A stretch of DNA of 64,000 nucleotides, taken from Prevotella sp. E9-3. Lineage in GTDB: Bacteria; Bacteroidota; Bacteroidia; Bacteroidales; Bacteroidaceae. The notes beneath the pieces are model-generated. The model was not told where the DNA came from. It searched no databases and saw only the letters and a program-made list of their open reading frames with translations. Position numbers and translations under genes: made by a program. The stretch is taken from the NCBI RefSeq assembly GCF_022024015.1, contig NZ_CP091786.1:558001-622000 (forward strand). Direction: 5' to 3'. Shown here piece after piece: positions 51,123-59,422 of the stretch; the first letter of the stretch is position 1; every line of letters begins with the position of its first letter.

Positions 51123-51207
51123 TTTTATACTAAAATTACGTTTTAAATTCTTATTTGTTAGTAATTTGGTCACAAAGGTAACAAACTATTTTCTGAAAAC
51201 AGGTATA

Positions 51208-51227
51208 GGACGAACCGCCGTTCGTCC
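51208..51227 (-). terminator. 8-base perfect hairpin between regulator and secreted-protein genes
   Basis: GGACGAAC (51208-51215), loop CGCC, GTTCGTCC (51220-51227). It lies 32 bases past the regulator stop and about 85 bases before the next start. It may be a terminator or an operator for the secreted-protein genes; the sequence does not decide. Confidence 0.5.
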
Positions 51228-51259
51228 ATATTTGTAAATTAGCACAAAAAACTCAGATT

Positions 51260-52831
51260 TTAACGAGATTTGGAAGCAGCAAGACGGATGTAATCAGACG
51301 GTGTTAGACCTGTTTCGCGCTTAAATGCATTGATAAAAGCCGTGCGCGATTTAAAGCCGGAGGCAGAGGCAATTGCCTCGATGGTAATGCTTCCGATACG
51401 CGCCGGGTCCTCCATCCACTGACAGGCTATGCGAACACGACGGCTACTCAACAGATTGCTGAATGTCATGCCATAGGTTTCGTTGATGACCTGCGATACG
51501 TAGGTGGTGTTCGAGCCTATTAGTTTGGCCAGTTGACTGGAGGTGAAGTCTTGCTGGCAGATGACATTAGGGTCGCTGAACACTTCCTGAATGCGGGCTA
51601 TGAGTGTTTCTCGTTGGTCGTTATTCAAGTTGCTATGGCTGTATTTCTCGTTGATTCTCAGACTTTGCTGGTATTTTTCGAACAGACTCTTGTTTTTGGC
51701 TTGCAGTTCCCGATTGACTTTCCAAAGTTGAAAAGCCATCAGTATGGCAATAATCAGAAATACCAGTACTGTAATGATGGCATATTGCTGTATGCGCTGT
51801 GTCATCAACAGTGTCTGTGCTTTAGTTTCTTCCTTTCGCAACTCATAGATATAGTTGAGCTCGGCAATGTTGTTGAGGCGCTTCTGCCTGATTTCTTCCA
51901 TCTTTTCCAGATAGAGAAGGTGGTAGTGCTGCTGCAATACGGTGTCGCCCATCGTTTTGTAGCAAAAGGAAAGATGTTTACAGATATCTGCACATTGGGT
52001 GAAGGCCTCTTCGTTTCGGGCCACTTGGTAGGCTTTCTCTAAATAGTGGGCTTCCTGCGGGTAGTCTTTCTCTAACTGATAGGTCTTGGCTATATTTTGA
52101 TAGGTGGAAAGCGTGTCGCGTGATGGCTCCCAACGGGTGTTGATAACTTCCAACTGCTGGTTGAACTGCTGGCGGGCTTCATCGTATTTTTTTTGCTGCA
52201 GAAGTTCAATACCGCGGTATTGCAGTCTGACGTATTCCAGGTCGGGCGTGCTATCGGGTATCTCTTCAGAGAAAATAACGTCGTATTTCTTCAGGTCTAA
52301 CTCGTAGTTTTGATTGGCAAGGTTGAAGAAGGCGGTTGTTAATAGTTCCCAATTTTTCGTTTCCACTGCCTTTTCAATACATTGGTCGAAGGTGTCAGTG
52401 GCCTGTTGCGAGAGTGGCAAAGACCCGTAGTGGATGCTGTAGTCGTTCAGCAGGTCGGACAGGTTTACAAGAATAACGGGGAGAAAATCATCGTAGTGAT
52501 GCTGTTCACACAATTCATAAGCACGGGTGAACGCCTCGTAGGCCTGCGGGTAGTCGGAGTAGTTGTATTGATATACACATCCGCAATTGTTGAGTGCCCT
52601 GATGCTTTGCTGAATCTCCTCAGTATTGTTGCTGTGTTTATAGCGCTCGCTTACAATGGTGAAGCAAGCCAGTGCCTTGTTTGCCTTATGTCGTGAGAAA
52701 TAGGTGCGTCCGCGATCCATCAATTGTTCGGAAGAGAGCTTCGACAGCGTGTCAAAATCCTCGATGGCATTTTGGGCTATTGAGACAGTAAAGCAAAAAG
52801 AAAGTATTGTAAAAAATAGATATCTAAGCAT
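51260..52831 (-). CDS. TPR-containing membrane regulator with AraC-type HTH
   Basis: A 523-residue protein from the ATG at 52831. A signal peptide or first helix (MLRYLFFTILSFCFTVSIAQN), periplasmic TPR-like repeats (about 30-330), one membrane helix (about 350-370, YAIITVLVFLIIAILMAFQLW), a coiled coil, and a cytoplasmic AraC-type helix-turn-helix (about 420-515, SSQLAKLIGSNTTYVSQVINETYG and AIASASGFKSRTAFINAFKRETGLTPSDYIR). A sensor of periplasmic signals acting directly on DNA is the likely role. It precedes the three secreted-protein genes and may control them. A -7 box TATCTTTG is at 52867-52860. Confidence 0.88.
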   Translation of the reverse strand: MLRYLFFTILSFCFTVSIAQNAIEDFDTLSKLSSEQLMDRGRTYFSRHKANKALACFTIVSERYKHSNNTEEIQQSIRALNNCGCVYQYNYSDYPQAYEAFTRAYELCEQHHYDDFLPVILVNLSDLLNDYSIHYGSLPLSQQATDTFDQCIEKAVETKNWELLTTAFFNLANQNYELDLKKYDVIFSEEIPDSTPDLEYVRLQYRGIELLQQKKYDEARQQFNQQLEVINTRWEPSRDTLSTYQNIAKTYQLEKDYPQEAHYLEKAYQVARNEEAFTQCADICKHLSFCYKTMGDTVLQQHYHLLYLEKMEEIRQKRLNNIAELNYIYELRKEETKAQTLLMTQRIQQYAIITVLVFLIIAILMAFQLWKVNRELQAKNKSLFEKYQQSLRINEKYSHSNLNNDQRETLIARIQEVFSDPNVICQQDFTSSQLAKLIGSNTTYVSQVINETYGMTFSNLLSSRRVRIACQWMEDPARIGSITIEAIASASGFKSRTAFINAFKRETGLTPSDYIRLAASKSR

Positions 52832-52975
52832 GTATTGTCTGTTTTCTTTGGCGTTTTTGCAAAGATACAATAAAAATGGGCGCATGCCTTTTCTGATTAC
52901 ATACTTTTAACACAAGTTAAGTAACGGCTCTCTAAAAAAATAACTACCTTTGCGTGTAATAAGAAATACACTGTC

Positions 52976-53614
52976 ATGAATTTGAAAGAGTTTTTTGGTA
53001 AATTTGTTAGTCGCTATCTTTTGTGGAATCTGGCAGCTATGGTTTTCGTTGTGATAGCATTGTGTATTGGCGTGATGATTGGATTGTCAAAGTATACTCA
53101 TCATGGCGAAAGCGTTGAGGTTCCCGATATGTATGGTCAAGACTTTGATGAAATGGAAGCACGGCTGGCTGAACAGAATCTTTATATAATAGCCAGCGAT
53201 ACGGGTTATAACAAAAAACTGGACGCAGGCGCTATCCTTATGCAGACCCCAGGCGCAGGAAGTAAAGTGAAGGCGGGGCGCACCATCTATGTAACCATCA
53301 ATTCCACAAACACTCCTTCGGTTGCTATTCCTGATATTATTGATAACAGCAGTTTTCGTGAAGCCCAAGCCCGTCTGACGGCTGTTGGGTTCCTTTTATT
53401 GGAACCACAGCGTGTAAGTGGCGAGCGCGATTGGGTGTATGGCGTAAAATTAGGCAGTAGAAATCTGCAGGCTGGCGATATGGTTCCGGTAGAGTCTGCA
53501 CTGACCCTTGTGATTGGAAGTGGTTCTATGGAGGAAGATAGCAATGATGCTATGCTCGATGTGCCCACTGACAATATGAGCGATGAAATTGACGATTTTG
53601 AAGTGGTCGAGTAA
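52976..53614 (+). CDS. PASTA-domain membrane protein
   Basis: A 212-residue protein with one N-terminal membrane helix (about 18-38) and two PASTA-like domains (VEVPDMYGQDFDEMEARLAEQNL, and VAIPDIIDNSSFREAQARLTAVGF), then an acidic tail (SMEEDSNDAMLDVPTD). PASTA domains bind peptidoglycan fragments or help assemble division proteins; here no kinase or PBP domain is attached. It is coupled to an RluD-type gene and Ddl; this PASTA-RluA-Ddl order is common in Bacteroidetes. A -7 box TACCTTTG is at 52945-52952. Confidence 0.88.
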   Translation: MNLKEFFGKFVSRYLLWNLAAMVFVVIALCIGVMIGLSKYTHHGESVEVPDMYGQDFDEMEARLAEQNLYIIASDTGYNKKLDAGAILMQTPGAGSKVKAGRTIYVTINSTNTPSVAIPDIIDNSSFREAQARLTAVGFLLLEPQRVSGERDWVYGVKLGSRNLQAGDMVPVESALTLVIGSGSMEEDSNDAMLDVPTDNMSDEIDDFEVVE

Positions 53615-54726
53615 TGACGAACGATGAAGTAATGAGCCTCATGGAGGACGATGATATAGAAGCATTGGATGCCGAAGCGCAGGAAGATGGTGATGGTCAG
53701 CTGTATGAACATTTCCGTCTGGAGGTGGATAAGGGACAGGTACCCTTGCGCATCGATAAATATCTGATGGAGCATATGCAGCATCAGACGCGCAACCGGA
53801 TTCAGGCTGCAGCTGATGCAGGCTTTATACAGGTTTGCTCGGCTGATGATATGGCAAAAGGTCGTCCGGCCCGCCCGGTGAAGAGTAATTATAAAGTGCG
53901 CCCGGGCGATGTGGTTTTTCTGATGCTGGACCGTCCGCATTTCGATACAACCATCGAACCAGAAGATATTCCCCTTGATGTACGCTATGAGGACGACCAC
54001 TTGATGGTTATCTATAAGCCTGCCGGTATGGTGGTTCATCCGGGATGTGGCAATTTCCATGGTACATTGGTTCATGCCATTGCCTGGCATTTACGCAACC
54101 TGCCCAGCTATGATCCCAACGACCCACAAGTGGGCCTGGTACATCGCATTGATAAAGATACAAGTGGACTGTTAGTAGTAGCAAAGACTCCTGAGGCAAA
54201 GACAAGTCTGGGAAAACAGTTCTTCAACCACGATACCCACCGAAGCTATGTGGCACTGGTTTGGGGAAACTTTGTTGAAGATGAAGGACGTATAGAAGGC
54301 AATATTGGCCGTGACGTTCGCGACCGTCTGCGTATGGATGTGTTTGCCCCCGATTCGGGCATTGGCAAACCTGCTGTTACCCATTATCGCGTATTGGAAC
54401 GATATGGCTATACCACACTGGTGGAATGCCGTCTGGAGACTGGGCGTACTCATCAGATTCGTGCTCACATGAAACATATCGGGCATCCGCTCTTCTCAGA
54501 TGAACGCTATGGCGGTTGCGAGATTCTTCGTGGTGAGCGCACAGCCAGTTACAAAGCCTATATACAAAACTGTTTCAAACTGTGTCCGCGTCAGGTGCTG
54601 CATGCCAAGACCCTTGGCTTCAGGCATCCTGCCACTGGTCAACAGATGGACTTCACCAGCGACCTGCCCGATGATATGCAGTTGCTGATAGATAAATGGA
54701 GAAATTATTTTAAAAATAAACTATGA
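53614..54726 (+). CDS. rluD: RluA/RluD-family 23S rRNA pseudouridine synthase
   Basis: A 370-residue enzyme. An N-terminal extension (about 1-30, acidic), an S4 RNA-binding domain (RIDKYLMEHMQHQTRNRIQAAADAGFIQV), and the catalytic domain with HRIDKDTSGLLVVAK (catalytic Asp), followed by ETGRTHQIRAHMKHIGHPL. RluD modifies helix 69 of 23S rRNA; whether this one is RluD or RluC-like cannot be settled here. The start codon overlaps the PASTA gene stop by one base. Confidence 0.93.
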   Translation: MTNDEVMSLMEDDDIEALDAEAQEDGDGQLYEHFRLEVDKGQVPLRIDKYLMEHMQHQTRNRIQAAADAGFIQVCSADDMAKGRPARPVKSNYKVRPGDVVFLMLDRPHFDTTIEPEDIPLDVRYEDDHLMVIYKPAGMVVHPGCGNFHGTLVHAIAWHLRNLPSYDPNDPQVGLVHRIDKDTSGLLVVAKTPEAKTSLGKQFFNHDTHRSYVALVWGNFVEDEGRIEGNIGRDVRDRLRMDVFAPDSGIGKPAVTHYRVLERYGYTTLVECRLETGRTHQIRAHMKHIGHPLFSDERYGGCEILRGERTASYKAYIQNCFKLCPRQVLHAKTLGFRHPATGQQMDFTSDLPDDMQLLIDKWRNYFKNKL

Positions 54727-55712
54727 AACAACAAAAAAGAACTATTGCTATCGTATGCGGTGGCGACTCTTCGGAGCACGATGTGTCAATGCGCTCCGCA
54801 CAAGGACTTTTCTCTTTCTTCGACAAAGAACGTTACGATGTCTATATCGTCGATGTGAAAGGCACCGATTGGAAAGTTGAACTGCCTGACGGAACAACTT
54901 CACGCATCAACATGAACGACTTCTCATTCCAGGAAGAAGGAAAGACTAAATATTTCGACTATGCATATATCACCATTCATGGTACCCCTGGTGAGAACGG
55001 TATCATGCAGGGCTATTTCGACCTTATAGGTATGCCTTACTCTACCAGCAACGTACTTGTTGAGGCATTGACATTCAATAAGTTTGTGCTCAACCAATAT
55101 TTGCGCTGCTATGGCGTGCGTGTAGCAGAGAGTGTGCTGGTGCGCCGTGGTCAGGAACATAGCATTAGTAAGAAGGATATCATCGACAAGGTAGGTATCC
55201 CCTGTTTCGTAAAGCCTGCCAACGACGGTTCATCTTTCGGCGTTTCGAAAGTGAAGAAGCCCGACCAGTTGGCTGCTGCTCTTCGTGTGGCCATGATGGA
55301 GAGTGATGAAGTGATGATTGAGTCGTTCCTGGAAGGTACAGAAATTTCTATCGGCTGCTACAAGACGAAGGACAAGTCGGTGGTGTTCCCTGCTACCGAG
55401 GTGGTTACTCAGAACGAGTTCTTTGACTATGACGCAAAGTACAACGGACAGGTTCAGGAAATTACCCCCGCCCGTTTGTCGGACGATGTTGCCAAGCGCG
55501 TGGCTGAACTCACCTCTGCCATCTACGATATTCTTCACTGCAACGGTATCATTCGCATAGACTATATCATCTCACCTGAAGGCGATATCACCCTTCTTGA
55601 AATCAATACCACACCCGGTATGACAGTCACCAGCTTCATCCCTCAGCAGGTGCGTGCCGCCGGATTGGAGATGAAGGATGTGCTTACAGATATTATCGAA
55701 AATCAATTTTAG
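54723..55712 (+). CDS. ddl: D-alanine--D-alanine ligase
   Basis: A 329-residue ATP-grasp enzyme making D-Ala-D-Ala for MurF (20556). The N-terminal GGDSSEHDVSMRSAQG, the CFVKPANDGSSFGVSK ATP loop, EFFDYDAKYNGQVQEITPA (with the Tyr typical of D-Ala over D-Lac ligases), and LLEINTTPGMTVTSFIPQQ are all present. The start overlaps the end of the rluD-type gene (ATGA). It lies outside the dcw cluster in this genome. Confidence 0.97.
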   Translation: MKQQKRTIAIVCGGDSSEHDVSMRSAQGLFSFFDKERYDVYIVDVKGTDWKVELPDGTTSRINMNDFSFQEEGKTKYFDYAYITIHGTPGENGIMQGYFDLIGMPYSTSNVLVEALTFNKFVLNQYLRCYGVRVAESVLVRRGQEHSISKKDIIDKVGIPCFVKPANDGSSFGVSKVKKPDQLAAALRVAMMESDEVMIESFLEGTEISIGCYKTKDKSVVFPATEVVTQNEFFDYDAKYNGQVQEITPARLSDDVAKRVAELTSAIYDILHCNGIIRIDYIISPEGDITLLEINTTPGMTVTSFIPQQVRAAGLEMKDVLTDIIENQF

Positions 55713-55716
55713 GTAA

Positions 55717-55751
55717 TTGATAATTGACAATTGATAATTGACAATTGATAA
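55717..55751 (+). repeat. Five 7-base repeats after ddl
   Basis: TTGATAA, TTGACAA, TTGATAA, TTGACAA and TTGATAA in perfect 7-base phase, 4 bases after the ddl stop. No gene lies between 55713 and 55844. The same unit is found in frame in rsmH and in the DUF3109 gene. Confidence 0.9.
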
Positions 55752-55844
55752 TTGTGATTAGTTATGCTAAGACGTGATAATTCTTACAAGTATTATTAAA
55801 ACAATGAAGCAGAAACGCAATCTTTAATTCTAAGTGTAGCAAAT

Positions 55845-57080
55845 ATGATCCAGCAGTCTAATCATAATTCTCAATTCGATGAGATTCGTCCTTACGAAGA
55901 GGGTGAGATGAAGGAGGCTTTTGAAGCCTTGATAGCCGACCGACAGTTCAGTGCTGTAATGAAAGGTTTTGCTCCCTGGCTACCGAAGTCGGTGCGAAAT
56001 GGTCTGCTACGACTGTTGTTCTTGGGCGTGAAGACACCGCTCGATTTCCAGTTGCGCTTCATGAAACCCATCGTTAACTTCATCATCCGTAAGCATACCG
56101 ATGGTTGCTCGTTTGATGACAGTGCACTGCGGTCTAAATTGAATGCTAAGTGTTCAGTTCTGAATCCAGACCTGCGCTACACCTTCGTCAGCAATCATCG
56201 TGACATCGTTCTCGATTCTGCTTTCCTTGACTTAAAATTGATTGAGAGCGGTCACCCCACTACCGTGGAGATAGGTATTGGCGACAACCTCCTTATTTAT
56301 CCTTGGATCAAACGGCTGGTGCGCATGAACAAGGCTTTCACCGTGCGCCGTGGTCTCACTCCTAAGGAAATGCTGGCTTCCAGCGAACTGATGAGTCGCT
56401 ATATCCATTATGCTGTAACGCAGAAAAAGGAGAATATCTGGATAGCCCAGCGAGAAGGACGTGCTAAGGATAGTGACGACCGTACACAGGAATCGGTACT
56501 GAAAATGCTCGCCATGGGAGGACCGGTGGTAGTGAACTCTTCACCCTTCACCCTTCACTCTTCACTGAAAGAGCTGAACATCGTTCCCCTCACCATCAGC
56601 TACGAGTTTGACCCTTGCGACTATCTGAAGGCGCAGGAGTTCCAGCAGAAACGTGACAACCCGGCGTTCAAGAAAAGCAAGCAGGACGATCTGGACAATA
56701 TGCGGACGGGCATCTTCGGCTACAAAGGGCGGGTTCACTACCACTGCGGAACGCCTATCAATCAGTGGATTGATGAACTGAAAGAACTGCCGAAGAAAGA
56801 GTTCTTTACCGAATTGGCACAGCGCATGGACCGTGAGATACATGCCGGCTACCGTCTTTATCCCTGCAATTATATTGCCATAGATAAACTCGATGGCACA
56901 AACGAATACACCAGTTACTATACGGATGCCGATGTGGCTCGTTTCGAAAAGTATCTGAATGGGCAGTTGGCAAAGATTCATATTCCTAATAAGGATGAGG
57001 CCTTCCTGCGTGAACGTATCCTCACCATGTATGCCAACCCTGTGAGAAACTATTTGAAGGCCAAAGAAATGAATAATTAG
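55845..57080 (+). CDS. 1-acylglycerol-phosphate acyltransferase-like protein, carrying repeat-coded inserts
   Basis: A 411-residue LPLAT-family protein. The NHRDIVLD motif (HxxxxD) is near 120, GDNLLIYPW and FTVRRG follow, and QREGRAKD (EGR block) is near 203. Two segments look repeat-derived: PFTLHSS near 233 is encoded by four CTTCACC-type heptamers (56538-56565), and NHNSQF near the start is encoded by TTGANAA-type units in reverse. The enzyme probably esterifies a lysophospholipid or related lipid. The extended C-terminal 120 residues (LDGTNEYTSYYTDADVARF) occur in Bacteroidetes members of the family. Confidence 0.85.
   Translation: MIQQSNHNSQFDEIRPYEEGEMKEAFEALIADRQFSAVMKGFAPWLPKSVRNGLLRLLFLGVKTPLDFQLRFMKPIVNFIIRKHTDGCSFDDSALRSKLNAKCSVLNPDLRYTFVSNHRDIVLDSAFLDLKLIESGHPTTVEIGIGDNLLIYPWIKRLVRMNKAFTVRRGLTPKEMLASSELMSRYIHYAVTQKKENIWIAQREGRAKDSDDRTQESVLKMLAMGGPVVVNSSPFTLHSSLKELNIVPLTISYEFDPCDYLKAQEFQQKRDNPAFKKSKQDDLDNMRTGIFGYKGRVHYHCGTPINQWIDELKELPKKEFFTELAQRMDREIHAGYRLYPCNYIAIDKLDGTNEYTSYYTDADVARFEKYLNGQLAKIHIPNKDEAFLRERILTMYANPVRNYLKAKEMNN
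56538..56565 (+). repeat. Four CTTCACC-type 7-base repeats inside a gene
   Basis: Units TCTTCAC, CCTTCAC, CCTTCAC and TCTTCAC in exact 7-base phase, encoding SSPFTLHSS within the acyltransferase at 55845-57080. Confidence 0.85.
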
Positions 57081-57088
57081 AAGTAAGC

Positions 57089-57757
57089 ATGAAAAAGATG
57101 AAGTTATTGCTTGCCGGTATGATACTGTTGTTCATGGTGGCATGCGAACAGGATACATATAATAAAGGTGAAGGAACTTTTTCCACTATCAGGGGCGAGT
57201 TTGTAGAGGCTCATGCCGGTGCTGATAAGAAGATTGACTATGTGGTGCTCGACAATGATGAACAGCTGAACGTGGTTAATCCCTTTGAGGTGTCGTGGGT
57301 GAAAAAGGCCGACTCTCTCTATCGTGCAGTATTCTATTTCAAGGAGCAGGGTGAGAAAATTACGGCTGTGAGCGTCTCGCCAGTTACTGTGGTACGCAAT
57401 ATGTTGCCTGCCGACAGCGTGAAGGATGAAATGAAGACCGATCCCTTGACGCTTGAAAGCTTGTGGGTAGGCAAAAACAAGCGTTACCTGAATGCTGGAC
57501 TGATTCTGAAGACAGGCGAAACCATCAGTGAAAAAGATACTCACCGCATGGGACTCGTAGCCGACACACTCATTGCCCATACCAATGGCAAGAGGACACT
57601 CTGTCTGCGACTCTTCCACGATCAGGGCGGTGTACCCGAATACTACTCGCAGCGTGCGTTCTTCAGCGTTCCGCTTACCGACCTGACGGCCGATAGTATT
57701 CAGCTCACCATCAATACCTATGATGGTGTCATTACCAAATGTTTGTCAATAAAATGA
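57089..57757 (+). CDS. Lipoprotein, NigD-like (tentative)
   Basis: A 222-residue protein with a lipoprotein signal (lipobox MVAC, lipidated Cys19) followed by a Gly/Glu-rich start (EQDTYNKGEGTF), as in surface lipoproteins. The rest is beta-rich. Length and layout resemble NigD-like lipoproteins of Bacteroidales, but the match is from memory and weak. The gene follows the acyltransferase by 8 bases on the same strand. Confidence 0.7.
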   Translation: MKKMKLLLAGMILLFMVACEQDTYNKGEGTFSTIRGEFVEAHAGADKKIDYVVLDNDEQLNVVNPFEVSWVKKADSLYRAVFYFKEQGEKITAVSVSPVTVVRNMLPADSVKDEMKTDPLTLESLWVGKNKRYLNAGLILKTGETISEKDTHRMGLVADTLIAHTNGKRTLCLRLFHDQGGVPEYYSQRAFFSVPLTDLTADSIQLTINTYDGVITKCLSIK

Positions 57758-57765
57758 TTCTTTCT

Positions 57766-57793
57766 GAGATGAACGGCCTAGGCTGTTCATCTC
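57766..57793. terminator. Two-way terminator between lipoprotein and DUF3109 genes
   Basis: GAGATGAACGGCC (57766-57778) and GGCTGTTCATCTC (57781-57793) form a near-perfect 13-base stem between two converging genes, with TATTAGTAATAT following. Confidence 0.85.
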
Positions 57794-57795
57794 TA

Positions 57796-58443
57796 TTAGT
57801 AATATCCTTGTTCTTTCAGGTCCTTTGCCACTTGGCAAAGTTCATCGTACCACTCCTGTCCGAAACGACGCACTAATGGTCCTTCCAGAAAACGATAGAC
57901 CGGTAGTCCCAATTCACGACCTTTCTTTACTGCATCCTTACACACTGACCATTTGTGGTAGTTCAGGGCAATAGTGCCGTCGCTGAACTGTTTTACACGA
58001 ATGGGGTAGAGGGCACAGCTGATGGGCTTGACAAATTGAGAATTGATAATTGAAAATTGAGATTTCTTTCTTGCACATTTCTCAAGCGCGCAGAGGCAAC
58101 AGTTGTGAATAGGCTGTCCGGTGTTGAAGTCGTTGATGTCGTCGTAATACGTGAACACACAGTCCTTACCGTTCACAATACTCGTCACCAGGTCGCCTTC
58201 CTCATCGGTATAGGCCACTCCCTGCTTGTCTATCACTGCCTGTGCTGATGCCGAAAGGTTGCTCCACACCTCGTCAACCATATTTTCTATTTCCATCACT
58301 TCGTCGAGGGTTACGGGTGCGCCGGCATCGCCTTCAACACAGCATTGGCCTTTGCAGGCGCTGAGGTCACAACAGAACTGTTCCGTCAGTATGTCCGACG
58401 AAATAAGAATATCGCCAATTTGAAGAATAGGAGGGAGAGACAT
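57796..58443 (-). CDS. DUF3109 family protein carrying a heptamer-repeat insert
   Basis: A 215-residue cytoplasmic protein with a conserved Cys cluster (CCDLSACKGQCCVEGDAG near 24-41 and CCLCALEKCARKK near 116), likely binding a metal or iron-sulfur centre, and KPISCALYPIRVK. Between these lies SQFSIINSQFV, encoded by four TTGANAA-type heptamers (58036-58063). The insert replaces a loop just before the conserved KPISC block without breaking the frame. Biochemical role of DUF3109 is unknown. Directly upstream of its start is the long heptamer hairpin (58449-58670). Confidence 0.85.
   Translation of the reverse strand: MSLPPILQIGDILISSDILTEQFCCDLSACKGQCCVEGDAGAPVTLDEVMEIENMVDEVWSNLSASAQAVIDKQGVAYTDEEGDLVTSIVNGKDCVFTYYDDINDFNTGQPIHNCCLCALEKCARKKSQFSIINSQFVKPISCALYPIRVKQFSDGTIALNYHKWSVCKDAVKKGRELGLPVYRFLEGPLVRRFGQEWYDELCQVAKDLKEQGYY
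58036..58063 (-). repeat. Four 7-base repeats inside the DUF3109 gene
   Basis: Plus-strand units TTGAGAA, TTGATAA, TTGAAAA and TTGAGAT in 7-base phase. Read on the minus strand they encode the SQFSIINSQF segment. Confidence 0.85.
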
Positions 58444-58448
58444 AATAG

Positions 58449-58670
58449 TGTAGAGTTTAGAGTGTAGGGTGTAGGGTGTAGGGTGTAGAGTGTAGGGTGT
58501 GTAGAGTGTAGAGTTTAGAGTGTAGAGTTTGCTACCGCTCCGCAGGACAGTGGGAATTGAGAGTTGAGAGGTGAGAGGTGAGAGGTGGGAGGTGAGAGTT
58601 GAAATCTGCTACTCCTGCGGAGCGGTAGCAAACTCTAAGCTCTACACTCTACATTCTACACTCTACACTC
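58449..58670. repeat. Heptamer arrays forming a 220-base hairpin
   Basis: TGTAGAG/TGTAGGG units (58449-58527), then a 25-base inverted repeat (58523-58547 and 58613-58637, perfect), TGAGAGG-type units between them (58559-58601), and TCTACAC-type units on the far side (58641-58668) that pair with the first array. The whole gap between the DUF3109 start and the ung stop is this structure; there is no separate gene or promoter in it that I can support. Confidence 0.85.
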
Positions 58671-59336
58671 TTACCATTCAATCGGGGTGAGACCTTGTTC
58701 TATTAAATAATTGTTTGCGCGCGAGAACTGATGCTGATCGAACCAGCCGCCACGGTTGGCACTTAATGGCGATGGGTGAACAGATTCGAGCACCAGATTG
58801 CGATTCTTGTCTATCATATATGCCTTACTGCGGGCATATCCGCCCCAAAGCATATACACCAGATGTTCGCGATTGGCTGCAAGGGCCTGAATAGCGGCAT
58901 CGGTAAACTTCTGCCAGCCTAAGGCCGAGTGGCTGTTGGCCTGATGGGCACGGACGGTCAGAGTGGCATTCAGCAGCAGTACTCCCTGTTGGGCCCAACG
59001 GCTCAGGTCGCCATTCTCAGGAATGGGCGTGCCCAGGTCGTTGTTTATTTCCTTGAAGATATTCTGCAGGGAAGGGGGAAACTGTACACCCTCTTGCACC
59101 GAGAAGCTCAGTCCATGGGCTTGTCCTGGCTCATGATAGGGATCCTGACCGATAATCACTACCTTCACCTCGTTGAATGGACAGAGGTTGAATGCATTGA
59201 AAATCAGTTTTCCTGGTGGGTAGCATGCCCCTGCCGAATATTCACGGCGCACACTTTCCGTCAGTTGCTGGAAATAGGGCTTTTCAAATTCGCCTTGCAG
59301 ATATTCCTTCCACGATGGCTCTATCTGTACGTTCAT
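58671..59336 (-). CDS. ung: Uracil-DNA glycosylase
   Basis: A 221-residue family-1 enzyme from the ATG at 59336; a longer frame to 59408 would run through the divergent promoter region. GQDPYHEPGQAHGLSFSV is the water-activating loop (catalytic Asp), and HPSPLSANRGG the leucine/minor-groove loop with its His. It removes uracil from DNA. The stop codon abuts the heptamer hairpin. Confidence 0.96.
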   Translation of the reverse strand: MNVQIEPSWKEYLQGEFEKPYFQQLTESVRREYSAGACYPPGKLIFNAFNLCPFNEVKVVIIGQDPYHEPGQAHGLSFSVQEGVQFPPSLQNIFKEINNDLGTPIPENGDLSRWAQQGVLLLNATLTVRAHQANSHSALGWQKFTDAAIQALAANREHLVYMLWGGYARSKAYMIDKNRNLVLESVHPSPLSANRGGWFDQHQFSRANNYLIEQGLTPIEW

Positions 59337-59393
59337 GCAGCTGTTTTTCTTATATTCTGAGTGCAAAGTTACGAATAATTCCCAATTTATTGC

Positions 59394-59401
59394 TATCTTT
59401 G
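59394..59401 (+). promoter_or_regulatory. -7 box of the symporter gene
   Basis: TATCTTTG 22 bases before the symporter ATG. A divergent TAACTTTG (59371-59364, minus) lies 28 bases before the ung ATG, so the two genes have separate back-to-back promoters. I see no convincing -33 box for either. Confidence 0.6.
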
Positions 59402-59422
59402 CGCACAAAAACTGATCTTCCG

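Noticed and set aside
58449..58670. CRISPR array
   Set aside because: The 7-base units are tandem without unique spacers, so this is a tandem-repeat hairpin, not a CRISPR array; no cas genes are present.
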